DNA of 64,000 nucleotides from Glossina fuscipes (Eukaryota > Arthropoda > Insecta > Diptera > Glossinidae), in the NCBI RefSeq assembly GCF_014805625.2, contig NW_023998432.1, positions 5,092,414-5,156,413 on the forward strand, in the 5' to 3' direction. A program made the translations under genes and the position numbers. Each line of letters opens with the position of its first letter. Position 1 is the first letter of the stretch. Below, piece after piece: positions 23,881 through 38,304 of this stretch. The notes beneath the pieces are model-generated. The model worked only from the letters and a program-made list of their open reading frames with translations. It searched no databases and was not told the DNA's origin.

Positions 23881-26800
23881 TTAACCGGTCTATTATGCAT
23901 ACTTAGAATGATACATGCATAAGGTCAGGCATTAGAAACGTTTGCGTAGTTTATAGTAGAATCCAGTATTCGTTTGTACTCTTATTTCCGGAGCGAATCA
24001 TGTTAACAGCAGACGTGAATGCAAATAGATTCTTTCGTGGTACAAATAATAATTCAATTGTATTTTTTCTTTTTTTTATTCGTGTTGCCGTTTGAAAACA
24101 AATGAGACGCATTTACATTTCAATGACAAACCTTAGTGAATATATAGAGCTAAATTATATATAAATTAAAATATTAGCGTAAAGTAAACTGATACGTTGA
24201 GCATATGGATTAAATTTCCATAACAAGAATTGCGTTTCCAATATTGTAAATTTTATATTTCATAGCCTTATAATTTCCATCAGTTGGTTCCCGTGGGGGT
24301 TCGTCGGTGAAGCAGTGAAAGGCATATTGGAACAACAGAACTACGGATGGAACAGTATTTAGAGAGTGTATTTTTCAGGGAAGCGGTTACTGATGTTGAA
24401 AGGCGCCGAATAATACTGCATAAACTCTATGATCTTACGATTTACAGCAAAGTAAATTCGATTTCCATAAACTCCAAACAATAGTCTTTTTTGTGATGGA
24501 AGATGATAAAGACGATTTTACATATGTGAACGATTAGCGTTAAGGCAATAAATATTCTCGGCTTTAAGCTTTTACCTTGTAGAATCAACTATGTGTACTG
24601 TATTATGAGTTGTACCAAGTCAATAACATTGTCATGGGTAAGGCCTAACAAAATTGTGGCAAAAGTTAAAACAATAGCAGAATTATTTAAACGTAGCGTA
24701 TGCTTTCAATAACGATATCTTCCCTGCGCAAATCAAGTTTGTCGGCATTCAGTATACGAAAGTGTTTTGAAGCGGCTGTGAAAAGTAACATAGTCAGAAT
24801 ATTATACACCTTGTATAACCACGAACATCATGGTAAAATGTAAGCTGTACGAGGTTTAGATACGCTTTTACACATTCAGTGGTGTAATTGTTGGGATTTG
24901 GGTTTCATCGCGCTCATCGTTAGCAATAAATTGTGTAAGGTCATAAATACGCAAATATCATTTCAGAGCAAACGAAGCTTTCTAATTATTTTAAGTTGAA
25001 AATTTATTCTAAGCTATCTATCTACAGAGTTTACTTTTTGTATTTATCTTAGCCCTGTAGTATAGCGCTTTGTTATCGACGTCTTAGCACCGCCTACCAA
25101 ACATTCGGATAACCACTCATCTTCTTAAAAACTAACATCTAATAGAATAAATGAAATTATAAGACAAGCTCGACAAGTTTAAAATGCTGTTGAAAAATAA
25201 TGAAGAACGTAATCACGAAATCAAAGAAATTTTCATTCCGTTATTGTTTTTTTGAATTTACATATGAATAGTGCAAGGTTTTTTCATTTTTTGGCTACCC
25301 ACCGCTAATGCACTATGCTGAATCAAATTATTGAACGAAATGGAAGAAGAATCAATTGCCGGCTTATTGGAAAATTACCATTAACAGCTGCGCGCATATT
25401 GCAGTGCAAATATTTGAAGACTTGAAAAATATAATCAATGTTTAGTTTTGTAGCGATGAAGTTAGGTAAGTTGTGGCTTCTTTATATATTAATTTTGAGT
25501 AGTAATGAACTCGACAGTCACGGTATTGGAACGCCTTTCCCAACTTATTTGCACGTTCAAATGTTTAGTTTCCCGATGTTTCTAAGATACTTTAGCATTT
25601 TTCAAAACTTTTCAATCCTTAAAAATTGTATGGCAAACTCAACAGCAGAGATGTGTCAAACCTAACAAATAACTTTAGACATTTTACTTAAGACACGACC
25701 TTTTATTTATACAAGTACTTTGAGTTTTCAGCTTTGATGAGTGTTTGCGTAAATAAAATTTTCTTTGGACAAATCAAAAGAGTTATACTCGGTCGTTGCC
25801 TTTTACTAAATATCTTACATTGCTGCGTGTAATCGAATTCTTGATTAATTTTCACAATAAACTCCCAGAAATTATATCTGGCTTACATATCAAGATACAT
25901 TTTTCATTCTAGCTATTATATTATTATATATATTATTTAGTTAAGAAAAATAATTTTCGTGCCAAAGATCTTATTAATTTTTATCTATTTTTGTTGTAAA
26001 GTACTAAAAATTGAGTTTTATTTTCATATGAATGTTTAATTTTTATGAGAACACGAAGTGTGTTCCAAAAAATATATCTACGTGGCTCACATTTATTCTA
26101 CCATTTTGGAATAACTTCTTTAAGGTATTACAAATTCGATTTTTTTTGCTTCACCCAAGGGTGAACGCACAGAAATGGTTGTATGGAAGAGGTTCAAAAG
26201 CTTGGTTTATTTGATTCAAATCTTTTACATCAGATTGGTACACCGAAGTATTATTATTCAGAGGTTTTGATAGATGAAGAATAATAACATTTTTGACAAG
26301 AAGATTAATTTTTTATGAAACTTAGAACATTAGTCCCCGTTTCGAGCGCCCTCCTATATCAGAGCTTCCATGAAAAGTATGTCTTTACATGAAAACAAGG
26401 CATAGTTTTTGGTACTTTGTTACCGATATATGTGTAGAACTGTATTGGACGAAGTGGTATTAAGTATTATTTAGTATTAGATAATAATGGTGGCGATGCA
26501 TTTTTTTACACATTTTTACTTTATTTCATTTTTATGACGTTTCTGCTACTTTGCACAGACAATTGCTGCGAACAGTGTGTCCTTATTATGTGCTGTAATC
26601 AGTTACGATAAGCAAAGCATTGTGTAGCATTGTACTTTGGTCGCGTAACTTAACCAACCAGCGTTTCTTACACTATTTTTTTTCTCAGTAAGTATGAGAA
26701 AGTTACTCTCACTTTGTTTCTGTGACGCTAAAAAATCCTTATGTTTGTTACCTCTCTCCTTCCGTTCGCACGCATAATAGATCTTTTCAAATGCTTAGGC

Positions 26801-27871
26801 TCGAATTTACACATGTTTATCGTTTGTTATGTTTACTTTGGGTGGAGGAAGTTTAAAACCCAGTAAATTTGTAAGAAATTATTAAGCGTATGATATCCGG
26901 TTATTTACAGAGTTTTTTTTAAATTGGATTAAATGTTTATGTATTTTATAGAAAACCGTGCTGTACCGCGTGTCAAGGGATCTACATATTACTTTTATGC
27001 CCACAATCAGGTGACGAAATTAAACTAATAATATTGCTGTCTTCGTAATATAAAAAAGTGCATCTCTGACACTCTCTACTAGATGCTGCTCTAGAAAGAG
27101 CAGAAAACACTTCAATAAACTTATTTGATTACTGTATTGAGCTGTTTAAACTTAAGACTTTACTATTTAGCTTTTCACAGGAAATTGTCCATAACGACTT
27201 CCTTTTCCCGTATGCCTTTATAATATGGAATTTGTTCCATTACTTCATGCGTCGATATAAAAGATCACAACAACAACAACAACAACACTTAGGATTCACA
27301 CTTATATATATTAGTAGTATTTTAATAGGGGATAGTATGTAGTATATTTTCCTTTGTATAACAAAAAAGTTGTACAGCGAAATCTTTCTAAATTATAAAG
27401 AAATATGATGCAAAGGAATAATGAACGCTTGTACATCACATATCGTATATTTGTTCGTAGCTTGTTTTTTTTAAATAAGGTGATTGCGTGCATTAAAAAG
27501 CACAATCCAAGCCTAATTTAGCTTCTCGCTCGGTATACTGCGGCATACTGTTTGTTGATTTCCTTAAACAGTTGACTGTAGGATATCCTCAACAATTTAT
27601 ATACAGTCAGTTTCATTAATATTGGGTTTATCCGCTCGACAAAAAGTAAACGCTTGTTAAACCTAGTCCATTGTCCAAACTAAAACTTTTTTTTTACTAT
27701 TTTTTCTTTTAGGGAATACATTTCCCAAACAAAACCATATTCCAGTATACATGAAATTTAAACAATTTTAACAACCTCAGGAACAGCATAATTATAGCAT
27801 AGCATCGTTAATATTGTGTTTTTTTGATGTAAGTAAGGATATGAAGAAAAACAACAGCATACTATTAAAAA
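23881..27871. other. AT-rich noncoding DNA
   Basis: Short frames only. A 24300-24480 plus-strand segment (MEQYLESVFFREAVTDVERR) is faintly gag-like but unconvincing. Confidence 0.55.
27266..27288. repeat. (CAA)n microsatellite
   Basis: About seven CAA units, uninterrupted. Confidence 0.9.
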
Positions 27872-28345
27872 TTAATATTTAGAGTGGTATCCTTTTTGTT
27901 TAATAATGTCATTTACACGTTTTGAAATATTTTTTATAATTTTCTTTGTGTAGGAAACAGGGATCTTACTCCATTCCTCTTATCGTCTATTTTTCAGGAC
28001 TTGGATGGCAGAGATTGAGAGTTTTCGCACATGGCGGTCGAATTCACCCCACATAATTTTGATCGGATTCATACTTGGTCATATTTAGAAGAAAATGAAC
28101 CACTTTGGGCCACTTATATAAAGGCCATTCTTGAATTAGGCGGGATTTAAGCTTGGTAGAATTGAAATGTTTCCAAAACACCAAGTTTGTCCCCTCTTTC
28201 TTTTGAATTTTCCTTCCATATCGTTAAAAATCGCTCCTTGTTTTCAATGCCATCCATAAACACCGATTTTCCTACCCCGTTGGCCTAATGCATACCAAAC
28301 ATGCAATGCATAACCATTGCCGTGCTAGCCAACCAACATTTAAAA
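27872..28345 (-). pseudogene. Tc1-like transposase fossil, C-terminal half
   Basis: The minus strand carries the second half of a Tc1-family transposase, across several frames and stops. It opens with HGNGYALHVWYALG, where HGGG-VMVWG-FS is usual. Then come GVGKSVFMDGIENKERFL, a WPKVVHFLLN block where WPAQSPDLNPIE is usual, a piece resembling LW-ELDR-VRK-SIS, EEWSKIPVS-TKKIIKNIS, and a C-terminus KGYHSKY followed by a stop at 27872-27874. The N-terminal DNA-binding half is absent. The catalytic residues cannot be assigned safely. It adjoins a LINE scrap on the same strand, so this spot has collected more than one insertion. Confidence 0.75.
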
Positions 28346-28402
28346 CTTGGTAAATGGAATAAAAATAAATGCAGTTCATAGGGAGGTAGTATTCTATTAT
28401 TG

Positions 28403-28525
28403 TCTCACCGTAAATTGTTTCAGGATTCCTTTCACCATATCCATGTAATAATTGTAACTGGAAGGCCAAATGACAGACGTGTATTCAACTAAAGGCCTTA
28501 CCAAAGCTGTGTATAGACCGTGTAG
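28403..28525 (-). pseudogene. LINE reverse transcriptase scrap (thumb region)
   Basis: The minus strand encodes GLYTALVRPLVEYTSVIWPS followed by YNYYMDMVKGILKQF. This is the LY-ALVRP-LEY-SV-W------I--VQ--F block just after the catalytic core of non-LTR (LINE) reverse transcriptases. The same block occurs in the fuller copy at 45019-45798. Flanking minus-strand frames up to 29009 are low-complexity and could not be assigned. Confidence 0.65.
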
Positions 28526-29115
28526 AGAGATAGGCTGCAGTGGCACACAGAAAATATAGTTACTAAATTCACAACTTGTTCCCATTAAAAATTCATCACT
28601 TGCATAACTTCTCTTCTTATTAGGAATGAAAGGGACCGTCTGATTCTTGCATTGTCTCTGAACATCAAAGCTCCAATATTCACTCCAATATTCAACTTGC
28701 TCTTATAGAGACATGGAGTTTTGCTTTCGATTCTTTTTCTTTCGGTGTCTCTGAATTCATTAATATATACTGTCGATCTTGTTGCTGGTAAATTAAATTC
28801 TGACTTTTTCAACCACTTTTTACATCAAAATTATTAAAGATATAATTTCTCGCTTTTTTGTTTTTTTCTGTCGTTCTTCCTTTTCTTTCTCTGTCTTCTC
28901 TGGTTTGCTTAAAATTTAGTTGCCCATCTTCAGGCATAATTTGAAAAAAAAGATTTAAAAAGACATAAAAAATCAATTTGCAAGATTTTCTAATTGGACC
29001 GAAATTCAAAAAATTTTGCAGAGCCTAATAACACTTATGCTTTCTCTTGCATATGAAAACAGTCACGGCTTATCGCGATTACTGTTTGGTCAACGATCTT
29101 ATTTTTAATAAGGAC

Positions 29116-29139
29116 GGTGATGATGATGATGATGCTGAT
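29116..29139. repeat. (GAT)n microsatellite
   Basis: GATGATGATGATGATG with slightly imperfect edges. Confidence 0.85.
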
Positions 29140-30299
29140 TTTTGATATTTTGATGTGTCTGCGACAGCTGTATTGAACTGTCGTAGAGTGGCGATATCCT
29201 ATAGGCTGTGATGCACACTAGAAAACATTTGTCGTTTTATTTCAATCATAAATATGAACTGAGTTGTTATCATGTTTTGTGTAGTCAACGTACATTTTTT
29301 TTTTATGTAACTTTAATTATATTATATGTATGTGTATATAATTAGTGCGAAAGCAAACATTGACTAATGTTACATTTTTAAAGTGCAACCGAAAATATAA
29401 CAAATTGCTAATAATGTATCTTATCAATGATTTAATAACTTTTGTTTGTTTATTTTCACGTCTATTTTAAAATAGAAACATTTAAAATTGTGTCTCTCCT
29501 GTTGGCTTTTTGTATATTTCATTTCTTTTGCGATCTCCACTACAGTCGCTACCTCCTACTTTTCGTCTCGCTCTTATAAATTAATCAACGATCCAATGCG
29601 GCAGCAGCAACATGGCATAAATTTGTTAATTACACCTCACGTAAAGTGTTTTCTGATTTATGTGAATTTATGGCTTTTCATCTATTCGTAGTTTTCTTAT
29701 GCAGTTTTATTTAAAAATTTGCACATTTATTAAAAATTGTCAACTTTGCGCAAAAAAGAAAATATTGCAATTTTTTTTTTTATATTTTAGTTATCTATTA
29801 ATTTGGCGTTCAGTTCGAATTTGTACTTTGCTGCTAATTGTTGTGTCTTCTGTTTATACACATGTTCACGAAGAAATTGCAAAAGCAAAAAATTTTTATT
29901 TAAAATTAAAATTTATGAAATATACGGCTCTTCTTTTTTAATAAAATGATGTTCCCGGATTTTTATATTCATAAAAAATTTTTTATTGAACAGTGGTTAC
30001 GTTTCAAGAACCAGCGTCATCCGTACAATCGGCGGAGTATAAAATTTTCTAGATATGGCAAAGTAAGTTGATGAAACTATTTCTCGGCCCAATATAAATC
30101 AAAACAAAAAGCAAAAAAACAAAAGGAGAATGCATTGGTTGCAATGGTTTGTTTCGTTTAGTACGTTTCCTATCAGTCAACTTATGTAGTTCGTTGATCT
30201 TTATGTTCATTCATTTGACATTGAATACGCCAAATTCCACCTTTCATATATAGCTTCGTTTAGATTTTCTTTTTCTTTATAGTTGTAAGTGGTACAATC

Positions 30300-30400
30300 T
30301 GTTAGTTACATTTAAGGCAAGCCGTTGTGAGGTGCCTTCAAGGCTGACCGCTGACAGGCCGAGTATCTTTCGGCTCATGGTAAGTTCTACCTACATTACA
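30300..30400 (+). other. GC-richer island ending in a donor-like site
   Basis: 'ggcaagccgttgtgaggtgcc', 'gctgaccgctgacaggccgag' and 'ggctcatg|gtaagttc' (30373-30383) stand out from AT-rich flanks. It might be a 5' untranslated exon of Adar, which lies 6 kb downstream on the same strand, but no promoter motif or coding frame supports it. Confidence 0.2.
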
Positions 30401-33400
30401 ATGTGGATGACATAATATTTCTGATATGTTGGCTAAATGCTGCACTCTCCTATTATAACAATCATTGGTACTCTCGGAAGTGGAATGCTTGCCTTAGTTC
30501 TTTTTGTATGGTAAACTCATTTGACTAGCGATCGTAAAGAACTAAGCGCTATTGGTAGCGGTCATAAAGATCTTTTGTTAATAAGAGGTAAAAAGAGACG
30601 AATTAAATGCAAAAGCCGTATACGGTCTTGGTCCGAGCAAGTAAATAGAAAGGATTTTTATCATAAGTCTCTTTTCTTTAATATAAAGGCACAGCACCTT
30701 TATATTATTCACTAACTCGAAACTGGCGACAATTCGAAACGTAGTTTTCTATTGCTTCCTTATTTAAAACTCTTTTGAGTTAAAACAAGTTTCCATGTCT
30801 TCTGTGAGAAGTAAGTGTTTCCGCTCTTTGCACCAGATATTCGTGTCAAAGATTTCACAAAATATATATTGTGCCGTTTTAGTTAGCTTGAGATCCATTT
30901 TCCCGGGTCGTCTTTCTTATTCTACGTTGTTGAAGCTCCCAAATTAAATGAAAATTAAATAAATAATTAGATTGTAATCAACAGGATTCAATTGCACGAA
31001 TGGAACCTAAAGGTGTAAGGAACCAAAAAATAGAAACAATATAGAAAATTAACGTACAAAAGCACAGTTTAGAAACACTTTTGCTAATAAATAACGAGCT
31101 GCGATTATCGACTAGTAATTTATTTGGATTAAAAATTTTTTAATATTAGAGTAAAAGTATTACCGATACTTTCTCTGCCCGATTTTTACTGCGTAATATA
31201 ATCGGACGCTTGAATCTAATTTTCGCCATTCTGACGCCGGCGACGGGGATATATATATTTTTAATTACCACGGGCCTCCATGAATGGTATGCATTCCGCC
31301 CGCGCATACGCGCACTGTTGTAAGAAAACTTCAAAATGTCGCGAAAATTTCAAAAAATTTAAAAGAATTATGGAATCGAAACCAATTTCATGTTAATTTT
31401 CATATTTGTTAATACTTAACGATTTAATAAACAAATGTCAAATAAACAATAATCGCTTTAATATTTTCAAACTTCAACCTTCAGCTTTGTGTGCTTGGTA
31501 CTTTCATCTATAGTAACCTTTTTCTAACAACAATTAGGACGTATACGCTAGGTTGGGTGTTCCTGGAGCTATTCGTTATGGACGAAATGCTTCTAAGATC
31601 CGAAACGTGACTTAAACAAGCCAAGAATCAATGCTGGTACACGGCGGGTAGAGTTGCATCTCTTAGGTGAGTGCTTCTAATTTTTCCTGAACAAGTTTTG
31701 AAACATATAGGCGAGCTCGGTTATCCAGTAAAGTCGATCCAATTCATAACGTTTATTATTACATTCTCGGTGATTTTGAAAATCTTTATTCCGGTCGACA
31801 TGGATTTTCACCGAATAATATTTTCAGTGGAGCACCTGCAGGTTTCTTGTCTTCTGTTTTGAAGGCGTCACCTTGACTTAAATGTTTGAAGAGTTGCACG
31901 CTCGTGCCTTGGTCGGTGGAGAGTAACCGTATCACTTTTCTTCAAACTAAATACGAAAAATAATAAAAGTAAATGGAGTTTTTGGTACATAGTTCAATGT
32001 AGTGCATGCTTCAAGAAATGTGCACAATTGGATGAGTTAATCTATACTATGCCATGCGGCTTAAATATAGAAGGTTTTCCCTTACAATTGATACAATATT
32101 ACCCAGCACACTATAGTGTGCTCGTCTATCAACGACTCTGATATTTTAAAAATGAATTCGTACCATCGTACGTAATGAATTCGTAGTGGTTCTTCTATTT
32201 GAGCAACTGCAAGTTTTCTGTAAAATTACTTCATCAAGTATTCACTGGTCCTCCCTTTTAATAATTTCAGTTAATGCTCGCCATGTTATAAATATTAGAG
32301 CCCTATGGACTGCGGGGCGTTATTAACTCGACGATAATAACGCTTCGTTGAATTATATTTTTAATTAGTTTCTTTTACATAAATGATTTTATTTAATATA
32401 GCAAGTATGTTAATATTATAATATTTACATACAAATAATTGGACAAGAATCTTTATGTGCAAAAATTGTTACGGTTTCTTTGGTCAAAATATCACGTTAT
32501 ATCTTTTCTTCTATTACTTTCTTATAAATTATCTTTATACATGCAAACTCGATACTTTTTTTCTTCTTTATTTTAATACCTACAATCGTCAGATGATATA
32601 CTAACTTCATTGCGTCTCCTATAATAGGGGGAAATAACTCTCAAAAATGCAAAAAAATGCAAAATTAAAAGTTCTTATTCAATGTTTCTCTTCCGAATCC
32701 ATTTAATTAAAACTATTTGGAAGGATAGGCGAGTAGTATGAAATTACTTGCCATTTGTTTGTGAGGTATAATGGCGGAAATAGTTATTACAGAATTTTAT
32801 TTGATTTCGTATATCATATACCTCTGAGCTACATTTACCGATGTTTCTTATTACATAGCAGTGGAGGTACTTTGCGTCAATTTAAAATCATATCGCTGTT
32901 AAGAATGATATGTATATAAATAAATAAAAAAGAAGCAGATAAGCGCTGCATACCATATGTCAGTGTTTACATAGACGTAAAAAGGTAAGATTCAGTTCAG
33001 GTTACTATAATAATAATACTTAATAATAATAATGATAATGCAAATAATTTATGTAAAAATCGTTTTCGCTTCACTTATTGTTTCATAAATTTATTATAAA
33101 ATACTACAAATTAAAAAGCCAACAACAACAAAAAATTCATCTTAACAATAAAATATGCATTAGAAGCAGCGGTGAAGCAAAGCTTTCATTGTTTTAGCCC
33201 GGGTCAATCTTGGACACTCATCATTGTGTGGAAGTTGATATCGTTACAATATGTATTCAAGGTTTGTGGTATAGTAGAGGATAGCGGAAGTTGTTATTTT
33301 AACGGCGCGGGTAAAGGTATCGTTCGAATTTTTATTCTATCACTTCTTAGCTCTGTATTATAAATGAGCGTAAGCTGTCATTCAGTGTACCTAAGGCTTT

Positions 33401-36100
33401 TGTCTCTGTTTACTACAAACTGCGAATTTTACGAAGCATTTTCTTATCAAACTTGAGAATTCCAAAACTTTTGTCTTGTTTGCTTCACGACACATTAACT
33501 TTTAACATAATTAGTTTCCGCAGTTAATTTTTTTGCACAAGATCTTAGAATAGCTTCAATATTTTGAAGCTATCAGCTATGATGTGCTGCTATGAAAGCT
33601 GCCCTTCATTGTGGCTGAGCAGCATTTCATAAGGAAATTATCTAATTTGCTTTGTGCTTGTCTATCTAACTGTTTGCGTATTTTGAGTAAACCATTTAGA
33701 ATGCATTCCCTTACGAGAATAAGTAAATAATCTGTCTGCCTCAAGCTTGAACGGGGATGTCCGATGAGTTTTGCCGTGCAGTCCGAACGAATAGTTCGCG
33801 TTTTTCTGAGTATTTAATCATCATTTATAGAAAGAGTTGTGTTAAAGGTTTAAACAACTTCTTTTTTACATCAATTTTTGCAAATCATGTCTCAAGCCAT
33901 GCGACGTTAGAACGACAAGCGTGCATTTACCCTTTGTTTTATTTTATTTTCTTCTGTATTATACCCAAAAACAAACAGTTTAGCTTTTAAACAAAAACAA
34001 TAAAAATAGTTATGTGCTATGGTAAAATTGCTTTTAATTTAAAAACTAAAATGATTATTTTTGGAAACGTAAGTAAATAAACAGCAGGTTACATATATCT
34101 TTTATATATATACATATATAAGCATTAAATAAGCATTTGGATATGTGCTGTATATGAATAATAATTTGTTGTTGTAAGTGTTGAAAATATTTAGTTTGTT
34201 CGCATTTTTTCTTCTGGTTTATTACTTATGCGGGTCCTTTGTACAAAAAATAGGGGAAAATGAAAAATATATCTTCTAATATACATTTTACCCTCTCAGT
34301 TATTTCGCTTTTTTACTAAAAACTAAATTATAACATGCAAAAAACCTATAGTTGATTTGCGGCATATCTTATATACACATCCACCATTTTTTATATTTAT
34401 TAGACGTCCTAAGAGTATCAATGAAAGTATAAACGGATTAAGCATTTAGCTATTAAGACAATGTTTGTAAACTAGCTCCTTTCATATTTCATCTGAAATA
34501 TTTATTTAGCTATGGTGTGATTGCCTAAAATAACGTTTCTACTGATACTTCTGCATTTTTAAATAAAATATTCATATCAAAAAAATGATTGATATCAATG
34601 CAGAAACTTATGTCGGCTAATCAAATATGCTTCGGAGGGGGGTTAATTGCATTATGGAATTAAGATTTGGGCGAATAATAAACAATTTTAATTGATGATG
34701 TGAGCATTAGCAACGCAAGCTAATATTATTAAGAGAGCAAACCGTTAATGAAAACTCTTGGTACTCTTATTTAACGGTGGTTTTCGAATTTACCAAATAC
34801 AGCTATATAATAATCACCATGCGTACAGATGAGTCATTGCCGATCTATGTACTTAAGGAAATAAGCGCTTATTTCAAGGGAATGGTAAAGAGCATTAATT
34901 TGAAATATTATTCATTGGTGCACAATTTTTCCATTTTTTTGAGAGAATACAATGTTTCGGGCTTAAGAATAGAAATGTTGTACAATAATTCATCGATTGA
35001 ATGTGGGGGACACGCGAGCTACGAAATTACCCTATAACTTTCGCCAGGAGTTGCTGTAATTGCGATCAATTCCACTTAACCTTTACTACACATAAAATCT
35101 TTTGTTTGATCTATCTATTCTCTAATCTATTCTCACAATTGGCACAAGAATAACACATCGTTGTTTCTAATTGTGCTAAGGTAATTTAATCGCACCAATT
35201 CGTGTCATTAGTATACATTTTTCAGATGATAGTTATAATGTAGAAAAATTCGACTGAGTGGCCGAAAGCAAAGATTCCGATTAGCAACTGAATCTCTCTC
35301 AAGTGTGGCAGAGTTTTTAATAAAGCCTGTAGCTTAGATGTTAATACTTTAAGATCTTAGTCTTGAATTTACCTCTCTGGCTAAATTAATAATAATAACA
35401 ATAATTTTATCGGGATCTGGATCTATTGACATTGTAAAACCCTTTCGCAAAGTTTTATGTCTTAAAAAGCTTAAAGTCATCTCACAATTTGGAATTTTGC
35501 AAAACTATTTATATGTACACACATGAATATCTAATTTTTATCATCCTCATTTACATACATGTGAATGGAAAATATTGTCTATGTATGTATGATTCTAGTT
35601 TTTATTTTATTTTTATTTACTGCTTTTTTCACTGAACATATTTGCGACAATATCTGCATCCAGTTCTAATTTTTAATTAAATAAAATTGTTTACATTAAC
35701 AATGTTGTGTGTCTAAGTGTCTATCTATGTGCTTATGTATTTAAATGTTGAAAAGTAAAAACGAGTAAAAGTTTGTCACAGATAAATTAACAATATATTG
35801 GTTAAACGTAATATAAATCACCTAAAATATTATTAATTAGCAATTATTGATTAAACTAAAAATAAAAATATAACCTAATTGTATGAGAAGTTAATAAATT
35901 ATAATACAACGGTACTTTTGATGTTTAACCGCTATTCTATCCCTTTTCTCTGTAATTTTTTGATTTTTTCAAGTTTCTATATGTAAAATATGTATAATTA
36001 TCTGTGGTGTAATTTTTATTAATTATTGTTCAATTTTAATTATTTTATTAATTCACAAAAGCTTTAAAAATGCATTATATCGTAACTTTTTTATAAACAG

Positions 36101-36185
36101 AGCGTGCAAACACCGTCTATCGATATGAATGGTTACAATCGCAAAAGTCCTTCTAAGAGACGTTATGAAGGTTCAAAATATTCAT
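36101..36185 (+). CDS. Adar: Adar coding exon (N-terminal leader of the RNA-editing adenosine deaminase)
   Basis: An 85-bp internal exon of Adar, the nuclear enzyme that converts adenosine to inosine in double-stranded RNA and edits neuronal mRNAs. It follows a T-rich tract ending in 'aaacag' (acceptor AG 36099-36100) and ends at 'ttcat|gtgagt' (donor GT 36186-36187). It reads SVQTPSID then MNGYNRKSPSKRRYEGSKYS, and the last base begins a codon completed by the next exon. The MNGYNRKSP-KRRYE--KYS pattern matches the leader of Drosophila Adar, a basic disordered segment before the first dsRNA-binding domain. The reading frame is open across the acceptor, so residues before the Met at 36124 should come from an upstream exon. 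That exon was not found. The Met at 36124 could serve as an alternative start. Identity is from recognition of the family, and the splice sites are seen directly. Confidence 0.87.
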
Positions 36186-38304
36186 GTGAGTAAAAATTAT
36201 TTTAAAAATAAATGAAAAAGCATTTATATTTATAATAATAAAACCGTACATTTGCCGCTACATTAAGAACAGATTAAAGCGATTTCCATTTAACTGTTTT
36301 AGTTTGCCGGAAGCAACATTCAATTTAAAGATATTGAAATTTTGTAGATTTTCAGTCGCCGGTTTTAGGACAACGGGGTAAAAAGGGAACAAAACGTTTA
36401 CAATACGTATATTAAATGATAACGAAGTGAATAATTTGAAGATATCAAAAGGATAAAAAGGAATCTACAACTACAAGTTGCGAAATTTTTCATTCAAAAA
36501 ATTAAAACGTTCATATATGATTTGAACGCCAAGTATGCCAAGTCTCAAAATTGGTAAATGTCAGCGCAGTAGTTAGCTATAATATCTTGATTTGTGCTAT
36601 ATATTGTGAACACATTAAAACAGCTTGAAAAACGCTCTTAGCTATTAAAATTTTATTCTCAAAATTTAATTTCAATATTCTATGCATTGTCGAATAAGGA
36701 ATTTCGATATACAGAGTTATCTTTTAAACAACATTCGCTAGGTATTTCTTGAAAATAATTTTTTTTTTCTCTAAAATAGCGATCAAACACCTAATAGCTT
36801 GTGACAATCGACTTTGATCATTCTCCATTTCTAGAATACCATATAGCAAAACACGTGGACTTCTTTTTCTGGTGAAAAAGATGGTTTGACACTCAGTGCC
36901 ATTAAAATTAATCTTCCATCTTAGACAATATTTAGAAACATCGTTGAGAGCATTTCTTTAGTACAAATACCAGAAGAAGAGAATGCAATGTTATCGGCGA
37001 GGTGTAATGGACAGAATGAAATTGTGGCACAGCTGAGCGATGCATCAAATATAGTAATATAAGGCCCCAACGCCGAGAATTGGAAACGTCACAAGAAATG
37101 TGACAAAAAAACATAAACAGGTTATAACTAAAAAAATTGTCCATTTGCTGCTACAAAATTTCTAATTATCTGTAAAGTTAAATACGAGCAACTTAGTAAT
37201 AAATCTGCTGTGCCAGACAGTGCCAATAGAGCTATAAAAATTGAATGTTATTTTGGATTCGCGTGTGGTGAAGTTTGACGGCCATTTAACGTGTTATGTT
37301 GTGCTTAGACTATACGCAAAACAAAATTACGCCTCAGGTACAATCGACGAGCATTCAAAGAGGTTAACAAGTTTCTTTGTGAGTCATTTACCAAGTAATT
37401 TGCGGAGAAAACTAAGAAGGCAAATAGCTTTCTGCCAATTCTTGTGATAATGTTGTAACTTTTTTGATAGAATTTTGGCGGTATAACTATTTCGACTTAA
37501 GATTTTTTACAGTGTTTATGATAGTATCTAGTGGGCCGTATTTTTGTTGCGGCGCATAAATCTTTCTTCTATCAAGCTTAGGGAAAGTGACTTTCAAAGT
37601 TGGCAATGCCCACATGACCAGCTAAATGATGATTTTAAATTAAAGCTTAACCTGAGCTTGCTTGTGTGAATGTGTTGTGCAATGCAGATCACTAACCTCT
37701 AGGGAAATACAAATTCGTGTTGTTATTTCTTAGGGTGAACTGCAGACAATTCCTATTCCTATTGAATAATTCCCAATTTGTAGATATTTCATATTTATGA
37801 CTTTAAATTGCAGTTCTTCAAATTACATTCTCTTAATTTAACAATAACGTCAAAAATTAGGTGATCTTGGTGATTGCCTTGACAATTGGGGCATCAAAGC
37901 TTATTTGAGACTGTTCATTTATTATTTTGATGCTTTCCACAACAATTTGCGCACATGGTTTTGACGAAGCAGTTCTTCTCACCATATGCTCATGTACGTG
38001 ATGTTTGTGTTAGTGCTTTAAGTCCTACCTTAGTATATCATCATCCTTTGACAGAAGGCAAGAAAATAATCAAAAATTTCCAGATATCAATTAAGACTTG
38101 GATAAAACCATTTAATCATATAATTTAGCTTAATGATAGTGATTTTCTAAGTGTGTTTGCTAAACATAGTTTTTCTTTTTTACTTGACTTGCATATAAAA
38201 ATCTTTTGGTGAGAATTTTGTACATAAGATAAATTAAATTTTTTTTTCTTTCGATCAAAATCAAATACTATGTAATTTTTATAAAATTTTCTCTTAATTC
38301 ATAG
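36186..38304 (+). other. Adar: Adar intron between the two visible exons
   Basis: A 2.1-kb intron bounded by GTGAGT and a T-rich tract ending TTCATAG. It is AT-rich, and its open frames (36932-37144 on the minus strand, 37241-37447 on the plus strand) resemble nothing. No alternative exon with good splice sites and protein similarity was seen. Confidence 0.8.

Larger units (their letters stand above)
28526..36100. other. Noncoding DNA upstream of the first visible Adar exon
   Basis: Probably 5' Adar intron or promoter DNA. Apart from the island near 30300 and microsatellites, nothing is recognised. The missing first coding exon of Adar was looked for here and not found. Confidence 0.55.

Noticed and set aside
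24300..24480. Possible retroelement gag piece (MEQYLESVFFREAVTDVERR)
   Set aside because: Too short and vague, with nothing gag- or pol-like around it.
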